A DNA stretch of 64,000 nucleotides from Lacicoccus alkaliphilus DSM 16010. Lineage in GTDB: Bacteria; Bacillota; Bacilli; Staphylococcales; Salinicoccaceae. The notes under the pieces are model-generated. The model did not search any database and was not told where the DNA came from. It saw nothing but the letters and a program-made list of their open reading frames with translations. Both the position numbers and the translations under genes were made by a program. Below are positions 56,111 to 64,000 of this stretch, in pieces (position 1 is the first letter of the stretch; each line of letters begins with the position of its first letter). The stretch spans positions 310,001 to 374,000 of the forward strand of contig NZ_FRCF01000002.1 of NCBI RefSeq assembly GCF_900142805.1, given 5' to 3'.

Positions 56111-56661
56111 CATATTTTATTCAATTTGGGAATCAACTTCTTATAAACGACGAAAGCGACGAGACCGACGATGATCCCTTTTATGATATTGAAAGGAATG
56201 ATTCCCGCAGTGACGATGATCCTCAGATTCTCTATGATATCAGTCTGATCGATGATCATACCGTAGAGAGGCAGGAGGACAAAATAATTCAGGACCGACA
56301 ATACGAGGGTCAAAGAAACCGTCCCGACGATGAAGCCGATGATGATCGATTTTGAAGTCTTGTTCCTGACGTAGATGAAATACACCGGCAGCAGCAGTGA
56401 AAAGGAGGCCAGCAGATTGGCCAGCGGACCAATCGGTTCCCCCGCGGCAAGCAGTCCGTAGATCAATATTTTCAATACGATGATCAAGGAACCCGTGACC
56501 CCCCCGTATAGTATGAAGCCGATGAATGCCGGTATATCAGACAAATCGACAGTCAGATACGGGGGTATGAAGGGCAGCGGGAACTTGATCAGCATGAGCA
56601 CGAAGGATATTGCAGAAAGTATACTGATGATGATGAGTTTCCTTAAACGGTTTCTATCCAT
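56110..56661 (-). CDS. ribU: Riboflavin ECF transporter S component RibU
   Basis: Membrane substrate-binding subunit for riboflavin uptake through an energy-coupling-factor transporter; 183 residues, five or six helices. PLPFIPPYLTVDLSDIPAFIGF and GPLANLLASFSLLLPVY are the family's N-terminal and central signatures. The ATPase and T subunits must be encoded elsewhere. It lies nine bases after srrB, so there is no room for an FMN riboswitch; it is probably in the srrAB transcript. Confidence 0.93.
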   Translation of the reverse strand: MDRNRLRKLIIISILSAISFVLMLIKFPLPFIPPYLTVDLSDIPAFIGFILYGGVTGSLIIVLKILIYGLLAAGEPIGPLANLLASFSLLLPVYFIYVRNKTSKSIIIGFIVGTVSLTLVLSVLNYFVLLPLYGMIIDQTDIIENLRIIVTAGIIPFNIIKGIIVGLVAFVVYKKLIPKLNKI

Positions 56662-56670
56662 GGCTGACTC

Positions 56671-58368
56671 CTATTCATGATTATTTTTTGGAAGAATGAT
56701 TTCAAAGGTTGTGCCGACACCCGGTTCACTGTATAACTCAATTTTCCCCTGATGTCTTTTGATGATGGAAGAGACGATGTACAGACCCAGGCCGGTGCCG
56801 TGTTTACCGCGCGTCCGTGATTCGTCCACCTTATAAAAGCGTTCAAAAATACGATCCTGGTGCTCTTCTTTGATGCCTATGCCGGTGTCTGCCACGGAGA
56901 ATACGACCTCGTCCTCTGCATCCCGGACCGTCAATGTGATTTTATCACCCGGTTCTGTATAACGTATGGCGTTGTCAATCAGGTTGTTGATGACTTGTTC
57001 TATCTTGCCATAATCAAAGTCGAAAAATACGCGTTTCGACACAGTATCGATTTCAAGATCAATTTCTTTTTCATGCAGGGCGTGTTTGAATTTCATGGTT
57101 ATTTCTTTGATCAGACCCATCAGGTCATTGCCCTCGATATTCATCAGATCTGAACCGCTGTCCATCCTCGCAATCGTTATCAGTTCATTGACCAGCCTGT
57201 TCATCCTGTCCGATTCATCCTTGATTATCTTGATCATTTCATTGACTTCTTCAGGTTCCGTGACTATACCATCCAGAATCGCCTCCGAATAACCGCTGAG
57301 CATGACCATCGGCGTCTTGAGCTCATGGGAGACATTCGCAATGAAATCGGCACGCATCGCTTCCGTCTTTACAATTTCAGTGATATCCCTGATCAGGACG
57401 ATGGTACCGTATGTCATATTATCGCTCACAACCGCTGTATATGACACCTGATAATGGTGGTTGGACATATTGAGGCGTTCAATCTGGGGGGTCTTCGTAT
57501 CCGCAATGTTCAGAACATTATCAAGGAACATCTCCTTCTCATGACTGTTCGAGGAGAGTGCGGTGTAAATGGAGTTCCCCTTGGCGTTGCTGTAGATCAA
57601 TTCTGCGTCCGTATCAAAATACAGCACACCCTCTTCCATTGAGCTGAAAATCTCTTCACGCAGGTTTTTCTCATGAAGCACGGCTTCGATGTTCTTCTTG
57701 ATGTCCCTGTTCATTTTATTGAACGCAAGAGTCAGTTCCCCGATTTCGTCCCTGCTTCTCACTTCAAGAGGCTTGTATTTGCCGCGGGAAGTATTGTAGG
57801 CGGCTGTCTTCAAATTGATGAGCGGCCGGGTGATCCTGTTAAGTAAAAGAAAGGCGAAAATGGTCGTTCCGATGATCAGAATGCCTGTCGTAAAGAACAT
57901 GATGATGGTGATGCCGCTGATCGACTGGTTCACGGCATCCAGATCCCTGTACATGATGATGTGTAGATTTTCATCGAAATACCTTGTGAGGCTGGAAGTC
58001 TTTATCATATACATGCTGTTGTACAGGTCGTCAATGATGAATGTGCTGTCAGTCAGATTCTCGGTGTTCATCCTGTTGTATATCTCTTCATCGAGCGCTG
58101 ACAATGGCAGCAGTGGATCACCAGCGTACAGAATGATCAGGTTATCCTCCTGAAGAAGGCTTGTATTGCCGAGGCTGTCTATGTCGTGTTCTGTGAGGAG
58201 TACCTCCCCCACCCTGTTGACGTCTTCCTCCAAAATCGTCTCGGTGGTATTGAAGACATAACTCCTGAAAAAAAATATTAAAACCAGCGTCAATATAATT
58301 AAAACTGCAGTCACCATCAGAATGATGGTCAACCACAGTTTAGAGACAAGACTATTTAATGATCTCAC
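56671..58368 (-). CDS. srrB: Sensor histidine kinase SrrB/ResE
   Basis: Membrane histidine kinase of 565 residues in the respiratory-control family. Membrane segments at about 10-33 and 150-174 enclose an extracellular domain; then HAMP (about 176-228), a PAS-like domain (about 235-340), the H-box FIANVSHELKTPM, the N-box NNLIDNAIRYTEPGD, and the G-boxes DTGIGI and GTGLGLYIV. Overlaps srrA by four bases. In S. aureus SrrAB responds to the menaquinone pool and oxygen/nitric oxide stress. Confidence 0.94.
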   Translation of the reverse strand: MRSLNSLVSKLWLTIILMVTAVLIILTLVLIFFFRSYVFNTTETILEEDVNRVGEVLLTEHDIDSLGNTSLLQEDNLIILYAGDPLLPLSALDEEIYNRMNTENLTDSTFIIDDLYNSMYMIKTSSLTRYFDENLHIIMYRDLDAVNQSISGITIIMFFTTGILIIGTTIFAFLLLNRITRPLINLKTAAYNTSRGKYKPLEVRSRDEIGELTLAFNKMNRDIKKNIEAVLHEKNLREEIFSSMEEGVLYFDTDAELIYSNAKGNSIYTALSSNSHEKEMFLDNVLNIADTKTPQIERLNMSNHHYQVSYTAVVSDNMTYGTIVLIRDITEIVKTEAMRADFIANVSHELKTPMVMLSGYSEAILDGIVTEPEEVNEMIKIIKDESDRMNRLVNELITIARMDSGSDLMNIEGNDLMGLIKEITMKFKHALHEKEIDLEIDTVSKRVFFDFDYGKIEQVINNLIDNAIRYTEPGDKITLTVRDAEDEVVFSVADTGIGIKEEHQDRIFERFYKVDESRTRGKHGTGLGLYIVSSIIKRHQGKIELYSEPGVGTTFEIILPKNNHE

Positions 58369-59081
58369 AGCTCATTGACCTCGAATTTATAACCTATGCC
58401 CCACACTGTGTGGATCATACGGCTTGCTTCCGGGGAGACTTTATTAAGTTTCTCCCTCAGTCGCTTGACATGGGTGTCCACTGTTCTGAGATCGCCGTAA
58501 AAATCATAATGCCACACCTCTTTAAGGAGTTCTTCACGGTCGAACACCTTATCCGGACTTTTGGCCAGGAACAGCAGCAGTTCATACTCTTTAGGTGTGA
58601 GGTTCACTCTTTTATCATCTGCAAGCACCCGGTGCGCATCATTGTCGATGACCAGATGTTCATACACGATGACGTCTTTTGCCGTCGTTTCCTGCTGGAT
58701 GAAGGCAGTTTCGGAGGAGCGCCGCAGTATGGCCTTGACGCGCAGAACCACTTCCCTAGGGGAGAACGGCTTCACTATATAATCATCCGCACCCACCTCG
58801 AAACCTTCGACCCGGTTATTTTCCTCGCCTTTGGCAGTGAGCATGATGATCGGCGTGGATTTCTCGCGGCGCAGCCTTTTGGCCACTTCTATGCCATCCA
58901 TCACAGGCATCATCAGATCAAGAAGAATGCAGTCATAATCATTTTCCAAAGCAAGTTCCAGTGCTTCTTCACCATCTTCAGCCTCTGTGATTTCATAACC
59001 CTCCCGGACCAGGTACATATTCAATAATTTTCTGATGCGTTCTTCGTCGTCAACAATAAGAATTTTTTCTGTCATATTCAC
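58365..59081 (-). CDS. srrA: Response regulator SrrA/ResD
   Basis: OmpR-family regulator, 238 residues, partner of SrrB. Receiver: acidic VDDEER, phosphoacceptor Asp in ILLDLMMPVMDG, Lys in VKPFSPREVV. The DNA-binding winged helix ends in HTVWGIGYKFEV. It follows resC by 12 bases, so the regulator is transcribed with the cytochrome c biogenesis genes it probably controls, as in the Bacillus resABCDE operon. Confidence 0.95.
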   Translation of the reverse strand: MNMTEKILIVDDEERIRKLLNMYLVREGYEITEAEDGEEALELALENDYDCILLDLMMPVMDGIEVAKRLRREKSTPIIMLTAKGEENNRVEGFEVGADDYIVKPFSPREVVLRVKAILRRSSETAFIQQETTAKDVIVYEHLVIDNDAHRVLADDKRVNLTPKEYELLLFLAKSPDKVFDREELLKEVWHYDFYGDLRTVDTHVKRLREKLNKVSPEASRMIHTVWGIGYKFEVNEL

Positions 59082-59093
59082 CCTCTTCTCTAA

Positions 59094-60293
59094 TTATGCA
59101 TATGAATGAAGCCCTGCAACGATCAGGTTGATTGCAATCAGGTTGAAAAGTATCAGTAGGAAGCCGACCACTGCAAGCCATGCGGATTTCTCACCTTCAT
59201 ATCCCCTGTTCAGCCTCAAGTGCAGGAAAATGGTGTAGAACATGAACGTGATGAAGGCCCAGGTCTCTTTTGGATCCCAGCCCCAGAATCTGCTCCAGGC
59301 GATCTGCGCCCAGATTGCTGCAAAAAAGATGCCGCCGAGTGCGAATAAAGGGAAGCCGATTATCACTGAACGGTAGCCGATTTCATCCATTAAATTAAGG
59401 TCGGCTTTGTTGGCAAGCGGCTTGACGAATGCGAAAAGCCGTTTCCTTAGAATAAGGCGGAGTATGCCATATACCAGGGTTCCAAGGATGAGGGACCAGA
59501 GTACCGTATTCAGCGATTGTGAATTGATGACCGGTGGCAGATCGATGCCTGCATGGAAGTGGTCTACCTGTTCATACTGGTTGTCACCGACATGTTCGAC
59601 AGGTATGGCCTCTGCATAGTTCACGAGACTTGGCAGGTGGTAATCTGCAACCATCGTCTCCCCACGCTGGTCGGTATACATGAATTCATCACTGTAACCC
59701 ACTGCACCCTGCATGACAAGTGTCGTGCCGATATATACCAGGACGATGACGATACCTGCCATGATCATCTCCAGAGTACGTGCCCGCCATGATTTTTCGT
59801 TGAGCGGTATCGCTTTAAGAAGGTAAATGAACCCCGCAACGGCACTCATGGACAGAATGCCGTAGGAGATCGATACAGTGATCACATGAATCGCAAGCCA
59901 GTTGCTCTGCAATGATGGGATCAGGGGATTGACATCGGTCGAGAACAGGCTCCCATATGCAATCAGCAGTAGAGAAACCGGGATTGCAAATAATCCAAGC
60001 ACCTTTGTTTTATAATAATGATAAGTGATCAGATATCCCAGAATTAGCATTATCGAAAAAGTCGCGATAAATTCATACATATTCGATACCGGTGCATGTC
60101 CCGTTGCTGTCCATCTTAATATAAAATAGCCCAATTGCATAACAAAAGCCACTACCGTCATGATGATGGCCGTATTTTCAAATCTCTTCTTCCCGCTCCT
60201 TATGCTGATTGAAAGAGGCACGAGTGCCACTAATAATATGAAGAATGCTGAAGTGATCAGCCAGTTACTAATCGATAAAAGTGTTGATTCCAT
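59094..60293 (-). CDS. resC: Cytochrome c biogenesis protein ResC (CcsA/CcsB type)
   Basis: Polytopic membrane protein of 399 residues, about eight to ten helices, that with ResB moves haem across the membrane and attaches it to apocytochrome c (system II). The tryptophan-rich haem-handling motif is WGWDPKETWAF. Conserved histidines flank it, for example in AIHVITVSISYGI. It lies two bases after resB. Part of resA-resB-resC-srrA-srrB. Confidence 0.94.
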   Translation of the reverse strand: MESTLLSISNWLITSAFFILLVALVPLSISIRSGKKRFENTAIIMTVVAFVMQLGYFILRWTATGHAPVSNMYEFIATFSIMLILGYLITYHYYKTKVLGLFAIPVSLLLIAYGSLFSTDVNPLIPSLQSNWLAIHVITVSISYGILSMSAVAGFIYLLKAIPLNEKSWRARTLEMIMAGIVIVLVYIGTTLVMQGAVGYSDEFMYTDQRGETMVADYHLPSLVNYAEAIPVEHVGDNQYEQVDHFHAGIDLPPVINSQSLNTVLWSLILGTLVYGILRLILRKRLFAFVKPLANKADLNLMDEIGYRSVIIGFPLFALGGIFFAAIWAQIAWSRFWGWDPKETWAFITFMFYTIFLHLRLNRGYEGEKSAWLAVVGFLLILFNLIAINLIVAGLHSYA

Positions 60294-60295
60294 AT

Positions 60296-61939
60296 TTATT
60301 TCTCCTCACCAATGATGACGCCTTCATCAAAATCTGTTGCATCTCTGTCAAATATCTCATCGTAGCCGTTTTCCTTCAAAACAGGATCGATATCTTTTTT
60401 CAGGCCAAAATAATTTTTATTGGTATGGGCACCGATACTGAAGCCATCTTCATCATTGATCCATATACGCCTGTGGTTGATGTAGGAACCGATGAAGAGT
60501 CCGATCAGAAAGATGCCGAACCCGGTAGCTATGATCGGTAAAGTCAGGTCTTTCTTCAAAGTCAGCACGGTCGCCATGTGATTTTCATTTTCCACGAACC
60601 TTACATTATATTCATTATCCTGTGTGATGTCGGTCGAGAGCATGATCTGCAGCAGACTGAGTTCACTTGAGTCACCGTCTGTCACTTCAAAAACGAATGC
60701 CGGATTCGTGGCGACAGGTGTCTGCGAGATGAGCGCCCCATTATCATCTATCTCAACGAAGTCCGGTGCATATGCCCTCATATTCACTTCCATACCGTCT
60801 CCGACATCATAAGTACGGTCAGGATCATCGAGATCGATGGTGAACGGTTCGCCGATTACTTGTTCATTGCTGTCTTCCAGCTGAAAAGTCATCGACTTCA
60901 TCTGTGAGTTATCATAACTCGACTGATACAGTTCAAACTGATCAAAGCGGTATGGGTGATTCACACGTATGCTGTAATCTTCAACTTTCTGCAGATCCGG
61001 CTGAGCCCCGACAACATCGACATTCTGGTTTTCGTAAAAAGTGATGTCGGTCTGATAATTGCTTGTGATGACTTCATTGGTGTTCTGCAATGTCTCGTCA
61101 AACACCGATCCTCCTTCTTCATAGATGTCAACGATGAATTCATTGTTCTCGACATAATATTCACCTTCCGTTTCAGGAAGCTGGACGGTTTCGCCTTCTG
61201 TGATATAAATGAGCTCGTCGACATACATGCCCGGGAAAAACCTCAACATGCTGCCGAACAGAAGCAGGATCAGCCCTGTATGGTTTATGTAGGGTCCCCA
61301 TCTTGAAAGCCTTCCTTTTTCGAGAAGGTGGTGACGGCCTTCGGATTTGACTTTATAACCTTTTTTCTTAAGCCCCTCTATGACGCCGGCAATGCTGCCT
61401 GAATCTGCGTCATGCAGGTTCAATCGTTGTCTCCTGTAAAACGTCGGGTGCTTTTTGGCCCGCGGATTTTTCAGGGACTTGTACAAAGGTACGCCTCTGT
61501 CGATGCTTGCTGAAATGATTGACAATGCAAGCATCCCCATGAGCAGTATGAACCACCATGAAGAATACAGGTTGTGGAAGCCAAGCTCATAGTACAGCCT
61601 GCCGAGAGTGCCGTAATGTTCTGTATAATACTGCAGCGGGTCCGCTCCTACAGGGATGAAATATTCCTGGGGGAAAAGCGTCCCGACTGAAGCGGCAACA
61701 GCGATCAACAGGATGATTGACACTCCGACTTTTATGGAAGTGAAGAATATCCAGATTTTATCAAAGATGCTTCTCGACCTCGTTTTGGACCGGATGGCAC
61801 TGCCATCATAGCGCATGAGGTCTTTTATCTTCTTTTTGTCATAATCGCTGTTGATCATCTTCCCGCATGATTGGCACAGCTGGGTGCCCGGTGGATTCAC
61901 ATGTCCGCAGGATGCACATTCTATTTCATTCAATTCCAT
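60296..61939 (-). CDS. resB: Cytochrome c biogenesis protein ResB
   Basis: 547-residue system II cytochrome c maturation protein. The N terminus has a small zinc-ribbon-like unit, CASCGHVNPPGTQLCQSCG, as in Bacillus ResB. Membrane helices lie around residues 67-90, 125-150, 215-235 and 480-500, enclosing a large extracytoplasmic domain (about 240-475). The DIDDNGAL-type acidic loops are in the outer domain. Forms a complex with ResC. Confidence 0.94.
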   Translation of the reverse strand: MELNEIECASCGHVNPPGTQLCQSCGKMINSDYDKKKIKDLMRYDGSAIRSKTRSRSIFDKIWIFFTSIKVGVSIILLIAVAASVGTLFPQEYFIPVGADPLQYYTEHYGTLGRLYYELGFHNLYSSWWFILLMGMLALSIISASIDRGVPLYKSLKNPRAKKHPTFYRRQRLNLHDADSGSIAGVIEGLKKKGYKVKSEGRHHLLEKGRLSRWGPYINHTGLILLLFGSMLRFFPGMYVDELIYITEGETVQLPETEGEYYVENNEFIVDIYEEGGSVFDETLQNTNEVITSNYQTDITFYENQNVDVVGAQPDLQKVEDYSIRVNHPYRFDQFELYQSSYDNSQMKSMTFQLEDSNEQVIGEPFTIDLDDPDRTYDVGDGMEVNMRAYAPDFVEIDDNGALISQTPVATNPAFVFEVTDGDSSELSLLQIMLSTDITQDNEYNVRFVENENHMATVLTLKKDLTLPIIATGFGIFLIGLFIGSYINHRRIWINDEDGFSIGAHTNKNYFGLKKDIDPVLKENGYDEIFDRDATDFDEGVIIGEEK

Positions 61940-61950
61940 AACACTTCATC

Positions 61951-62493
61951 CTATTCCGAAGTAGATTGTTCCACGAAATTGTAGATATCATCTACAGATA
62001 GCTGATATTCCTGCTTTTCAACGACAACTCCGCTTTTATCGATTGCTATCGTCGTCGGCAGGGGTCCGATCTGATAAGCTTTGGTCACGTCCCTGTTACG
62101 ATCCAGTGCAATCGGGAAGGAAAGTTCTTCATCAAGGCTCATAAGGAATTGATTGATCTGCTGTTCCCCTTCCGAAACATTTACAGCGATCAGTTCATAT
62201 TCATCGTGACCTTCGTTATATATCGTGTTCATATCAGGCATTTCCTCGCGGCAGGGTTCGCACCATGTGCCCCAGAAATTCAATATGACGCCTCTGTCTT
62301 CATTGATTTCGGACAATTGCACGGTTCCACCATCAAGTGTCTCAAGCTGGAAATCGACTGCATCATCACCGACCTGCACGGCCTGTGAATCAGAAGTCAG
62401 GTTGAACCACAGGGTCACCCCGACCAAAACGACAATGCTTGTAATGATGGCCACCCTGAGTATATTCCTCGTTTGCTTCTTCATAAATTTCAC
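61951..62493 (-). CDS. resA: Thiol-disulfide oxidoreductase ResA
   Basis: Membrane-anchored thioredoxin-like protein of 180 residues that reduces the haem-binding cysteines of apocytochrome c. One membrane segment at about 10-30; active site WGTWCEPCREEMPD; cis-proline loop in IGPLPTTIAID. The CEPC sequence is that of ResA. AGGTG precedes the ATG. First gene of the res operon; an extended -10 promoter lies at 62519-62527. Confidence 0.95.
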   Translation of the reverse strand: MKFMKKQTRNILRVAIITSIVVLVGVTLWFNLTSDSQAVQVGDDAVDFQLETLDGGTVQLSEINEDRGVILNFWGTWCEPCREEMPDMNTIYNEGHDEYELIAVNVSEGEQQINQFLMSLDEELSFPIALDRNRDVTKAYQIGPLPTTIAIDKSGVVVEKQEYQLSVDDIYNFVEQSTSE

Positions 62494-62518
62494 CTACAGT
62501 AACTAGTTTGCTCCACCC

Positions 62519-62527
62519 ATTATATCA
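62519..62527 (-). promoter_or_regulatory. Probable extended -10 promoter of resABC-srrAB
   Basis: TGATATAAT on the minus strand, a perfect TGn-extended -10, about 26 bases upstream of the resA ATG. No good -35 box is present. An imperfect dyad lies at 62546-62563, overlapping the expected -35 region. Confidence 0.6.
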
Positions 62528-62545
62528 TTCATACAAAGTCACGGT

Positions 62546-62563
62546 TTGACATTATTATGACAA
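62546..62563. promoter_or_regulatory. Imperfect dyad upstream of the resA promoter
   Basis: TTGACATTA and TTATGACAA on the plus strand: an 18-base near-palindrome with two mismatched pairs, at the -35 region of the resA promoter. The position suits an activator site; SrrA would be a natural candidate but no binding consensus is being claimed. Confidence 0.4.
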
Positions 62564-62571
62564 TTGCTGAA

Positions 62572-63294
62572 TCAGCCTTTCGCATTGGCGATCAGCTTTT
62601 TCACCTCATGCGGCTTTAAAAACCTGTGATCGCCTTCGCTTAACCCTTCCAGGGTCAGAAAATCATATCTGATGCGGGTCAATTTCAGGATTTCAAGGTC
62701 AAAATGCTCGAACATCCGCCTGACCTGACGGTTGCGTCCTTCATGGATCGTCACATCGACGATCATGTTCTTATCTTTCTTATCGCGCACCACATTTACA
62801 TCGGCCGGCGCTGTTTTGCCGTCTTCAAGCAGGATGCCTTCTGCCATCATCTTCTGCTCATGTCTCTTCAGGATGCCCTTGACCTTCACCCTGTATGTTT
62901 TGGAAATTTCATATTTGGGATGGGTCATGTATTGTGTGAATTCGCCGTCATTCGTCAACAGCAGGATGCCTGATGTGTCGTAGTCCAGCCGACCGACCGG
63001 ATAAAGGCGCAGATCGAGCGCTTTGAACTTCGTTATCACCGTTTTACGCTTGCTCTCATCTTCCACAGAGGAAATTTCGCCAACCGGCTTATAATATAGG
63101 ATGTATGTTTTCTCCTCTTTGGTGAGCGGGATGCCGTCCACTTCCACCTTATCTCCTTTGCGCACTTTCGTTCCGAGTTCGGTGACGGTACCGCCGTTCA
63201 CTTTCACACGTCCGTCGATGATCAGCTGTTCTGCTTTTCGGCGTGATGTGACGCCGCTGTCTGCTATTGCTTTTTGCAGTCTTATTTCACTCAT
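62572..63294 (-). CDS. rluB: 23S rRNA pseudouridine synthase RluB
   Basis: Pseudouridine synthase of the RsuA/RluB group, 240 residues. N-terminal S4 RNA-binding domain (about 2-60, RLQKAIADSGVTSRRKAEQLI); catalytic Asp in YPVGRLDYDTSGILLLTNDG; C-terminal region with EGRNRQVRRMFEH. The start overlaps the scpB end by eight bases. Gene order scpA-scpB-rluB is general in Bacilli. Confidence 0.95.
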   Translation of the reverse strand: MSEIRLQKAIADSGVTSRRKAEQLIIDGRVKVNGGTVTELGTKVRKGDKVEVDGIPLTKEEKTYILYYKPVGEISSVEDESKRKTVITKFKALDLRLYPVGRLDYDTSGILLLTNDGEFTQYMTHPKYEISKTYRVKVKGILKRHEQKMMAEGILLEDGKTAPADVNVVRDKKDKNMIVDVTIHEGRNRQVRRMFEHFDLEILKLTRIRYDFLTLEGLSEGDHRFLKPHEVKKLIANAKG

Positions 63295-63829
63295 GATTTT
63301 CTTCCTCCTTTAAATTATCAAAGAACAGGTCGATTTCTTCCTGTTCCTTGATGTCATCCTGTGTCGGCAGTTCTTCCAGACTTTCCAGGCCGAATACATA
63401 AAGAAAAGTCCGGGTGGTGACAAAGTGCGAAGCACGCTCATTCTCAATGTTTTTTTTCATGATCAGACCTTTGTTCAGGAGCGTCGTGATCGGACCATCC
63501 GACTGGACCCCGCGCAGTTCCTCTATCATGGCACGGGAAGCGGGCTGATTATACGCAACGATGGATAAGACTTCCAGGGCGGCCTGTGACAGTTTATTCT
63601 TCGGTTTGTCCTGAAGTATACGGATGATATATTTTTCCATCGCGGGCGTCGTTTTAAGAAAATAAGTCTCCCCATGCAGACTTATATCCAGATGCGGCTT
63701 ATCATAATTTCCCACTTCCTGCCGAAGCTGCTGTCTCGTCACCGGGACATGCATGATCAGCTGTTCTTCCGTCAGCCCGACATCTCCTGCAATATAAAGC
63801 AAACCTTCAATAATATCAATCTTTTCCAT
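63287..63829 (-). CDS. scpB: Segregation and condensation protein ScpB
   Basis: Kite subunit of the SMC-ScpAB condensin, needed for chromosome compaction and segregation; about 180 residues with two winged-helix domains. Family segments are EGLLYIAGDVGLTEEQL, LSQAALEVLSIVAYNQP and EELRGVQSDGPI. Start: ATG at 63829; 14 bases overlap the end of scpA in another frame. The C-terminal end is acidic. Confidence 0.95.
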   Translation of the reverse strand: MEKIDIIEGLLYIAGDVGLTEEQLIMHVPVTRQQLRQEVGNYDKPHLDISLHGETYFLKTTPAMEKYIIRILQDKPKNKLSQAALEVLSIVAYNQPASRAMIEELRGVQSDGPITTLLNKGLIMKKNIENERASHFVTTRTFLYVFGLESLEELPTQDDIKEQEEIDLFFDNLKEEENHE

Positions 63830-64000
63830 ATTTTTGCTGCCTTTCAAATTGGTATTCACCATCATCCAAAATATTGATGATCATTCTATGCGATTTCACC
63901 CAGTCCAGCACTACCATGAAAAGCGCAACCACCATCGCCCTTGATTCATCCAGGCTGAATAATTCAGTAAGACGGAGTGATGATTTCCCATTGAACTTAT
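63816..64000 (-). CDS. scpA: Segregation and condensation protein ScpA, 3' end only
   Basis: The last 60 or so codons of scpA; the rest lies beyond the window. The visible end reads LTELFSLDESRAMVVALFMVVLDWVK and then IINILDDGEYQFERQQ, which fits the C-terminal winged helix of ScpA kleisin, the part that touches the SMC head. The stop TGA at 63816-63818 lies inside scpB. Confidence 0.85.
   Translation of the reverse strand, partial: KFNGKSSLRLTELFSLDESRAMVVALFMVVLDWVKSHRMIINILDDGEYQFERQQKYGKD

Noticed and set aside
56662-56670. FMN riboswitch before ribU
   Set aside because: There are only nine bases between srrB and ribU and no RFN-type sequence inside the end of srrB that I could see.

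Overview
This window is ordinary low-GC Gram-positive (Bacillota) chromosome. Protein similarity and gene order both point to the family Staphylococcaceae. MurG, ArlR, RecU, ferredoxin, YpdA, CvfC and BrxA read like their staphylococcal counterparts. Base composition looks higher than in Staphylococcus, several proteins carry long acidic tails, and a cytochrome bc complex and c-type cytochrome maturation genes are present. A Salinicoccus/Jeotgalicoccus/Macrococcus-like relative is therefore more likely than Staphylococcus itself; this is inference. No phage, IS element, CRISPR array or tRNA was seen, and no stretch above 300 bases lacks a gene.

Layout, left to right. 1-4143: two-component system arlRS (arlS cut by the window edge), a GNAT acetyltransferase, and murG with a PAP2 phosphatase. 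4238-10378: protease ctpA, then an eight-gene run thyA-dfrA-ypmS-msrA-msrB-crr-yozE-deoD joining thymidylate/folate synthesis, methionine sulfoxide repair, PTS EIIA and purine salvage. 10456-12300: an unlisted 23-codon plus-strand gene with its own terminator, then a zinc-finger miniprotein, cvfC (split in two by an A9 tract) and brxA. 12361-20688: gpsB, the RNase P RNA, an rRNA methyltransferase, a double dynamin, a sulfurtransferase, a 5'-3' exonuclease and an RNase H-like protein. 20772-23875 (plus strand): recU-pbp2.

23931-34794: nth, dnaD, asnS, aspC, dinG, birA, cca, bshA, mgsA and a membrane zinc protease. 34843-49806: ypjA, qcrCBA, ypiF, ypiB, a TPR protein, aroA, aroB, aroC, ndk, hepT, menG, hepS, hup, yphF-like, yphE-like, gpsA and der. 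This is the Bacillus subtilis order with deletions (spoIVA, folE-mtrB, trp genes, dapB, bshB1 and others missing). 49898-64000: rpsA, plsC, cmk, ansA (plus), ypdA, an EbpS-like LysM protein, fer (plus), ribU, srrB-srrA, resC-resB-resA, rluB, scpB and the end of scpA.

Functional links: HepS/HepT and MenG make menaquinone; QcrABC passes its electrons to cytochrome c; ResABC matures cytochrome c; SrrAB (ResDE-like) probably senses the state of this chain. AroABC supply chorismate for menaquinone. BshA, YpdA and BrxA are three parts of the bacillithiol redox system. GpsB, PBP2, MurG and RecU serve cell-wall synthesis and division.

The most notable observations are the cvfC split at a homopolymer with an intact reading frame on the other side, and the 23-codon gene at 10456. 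I found no convincing evidence of a wholly new multi-gene system.
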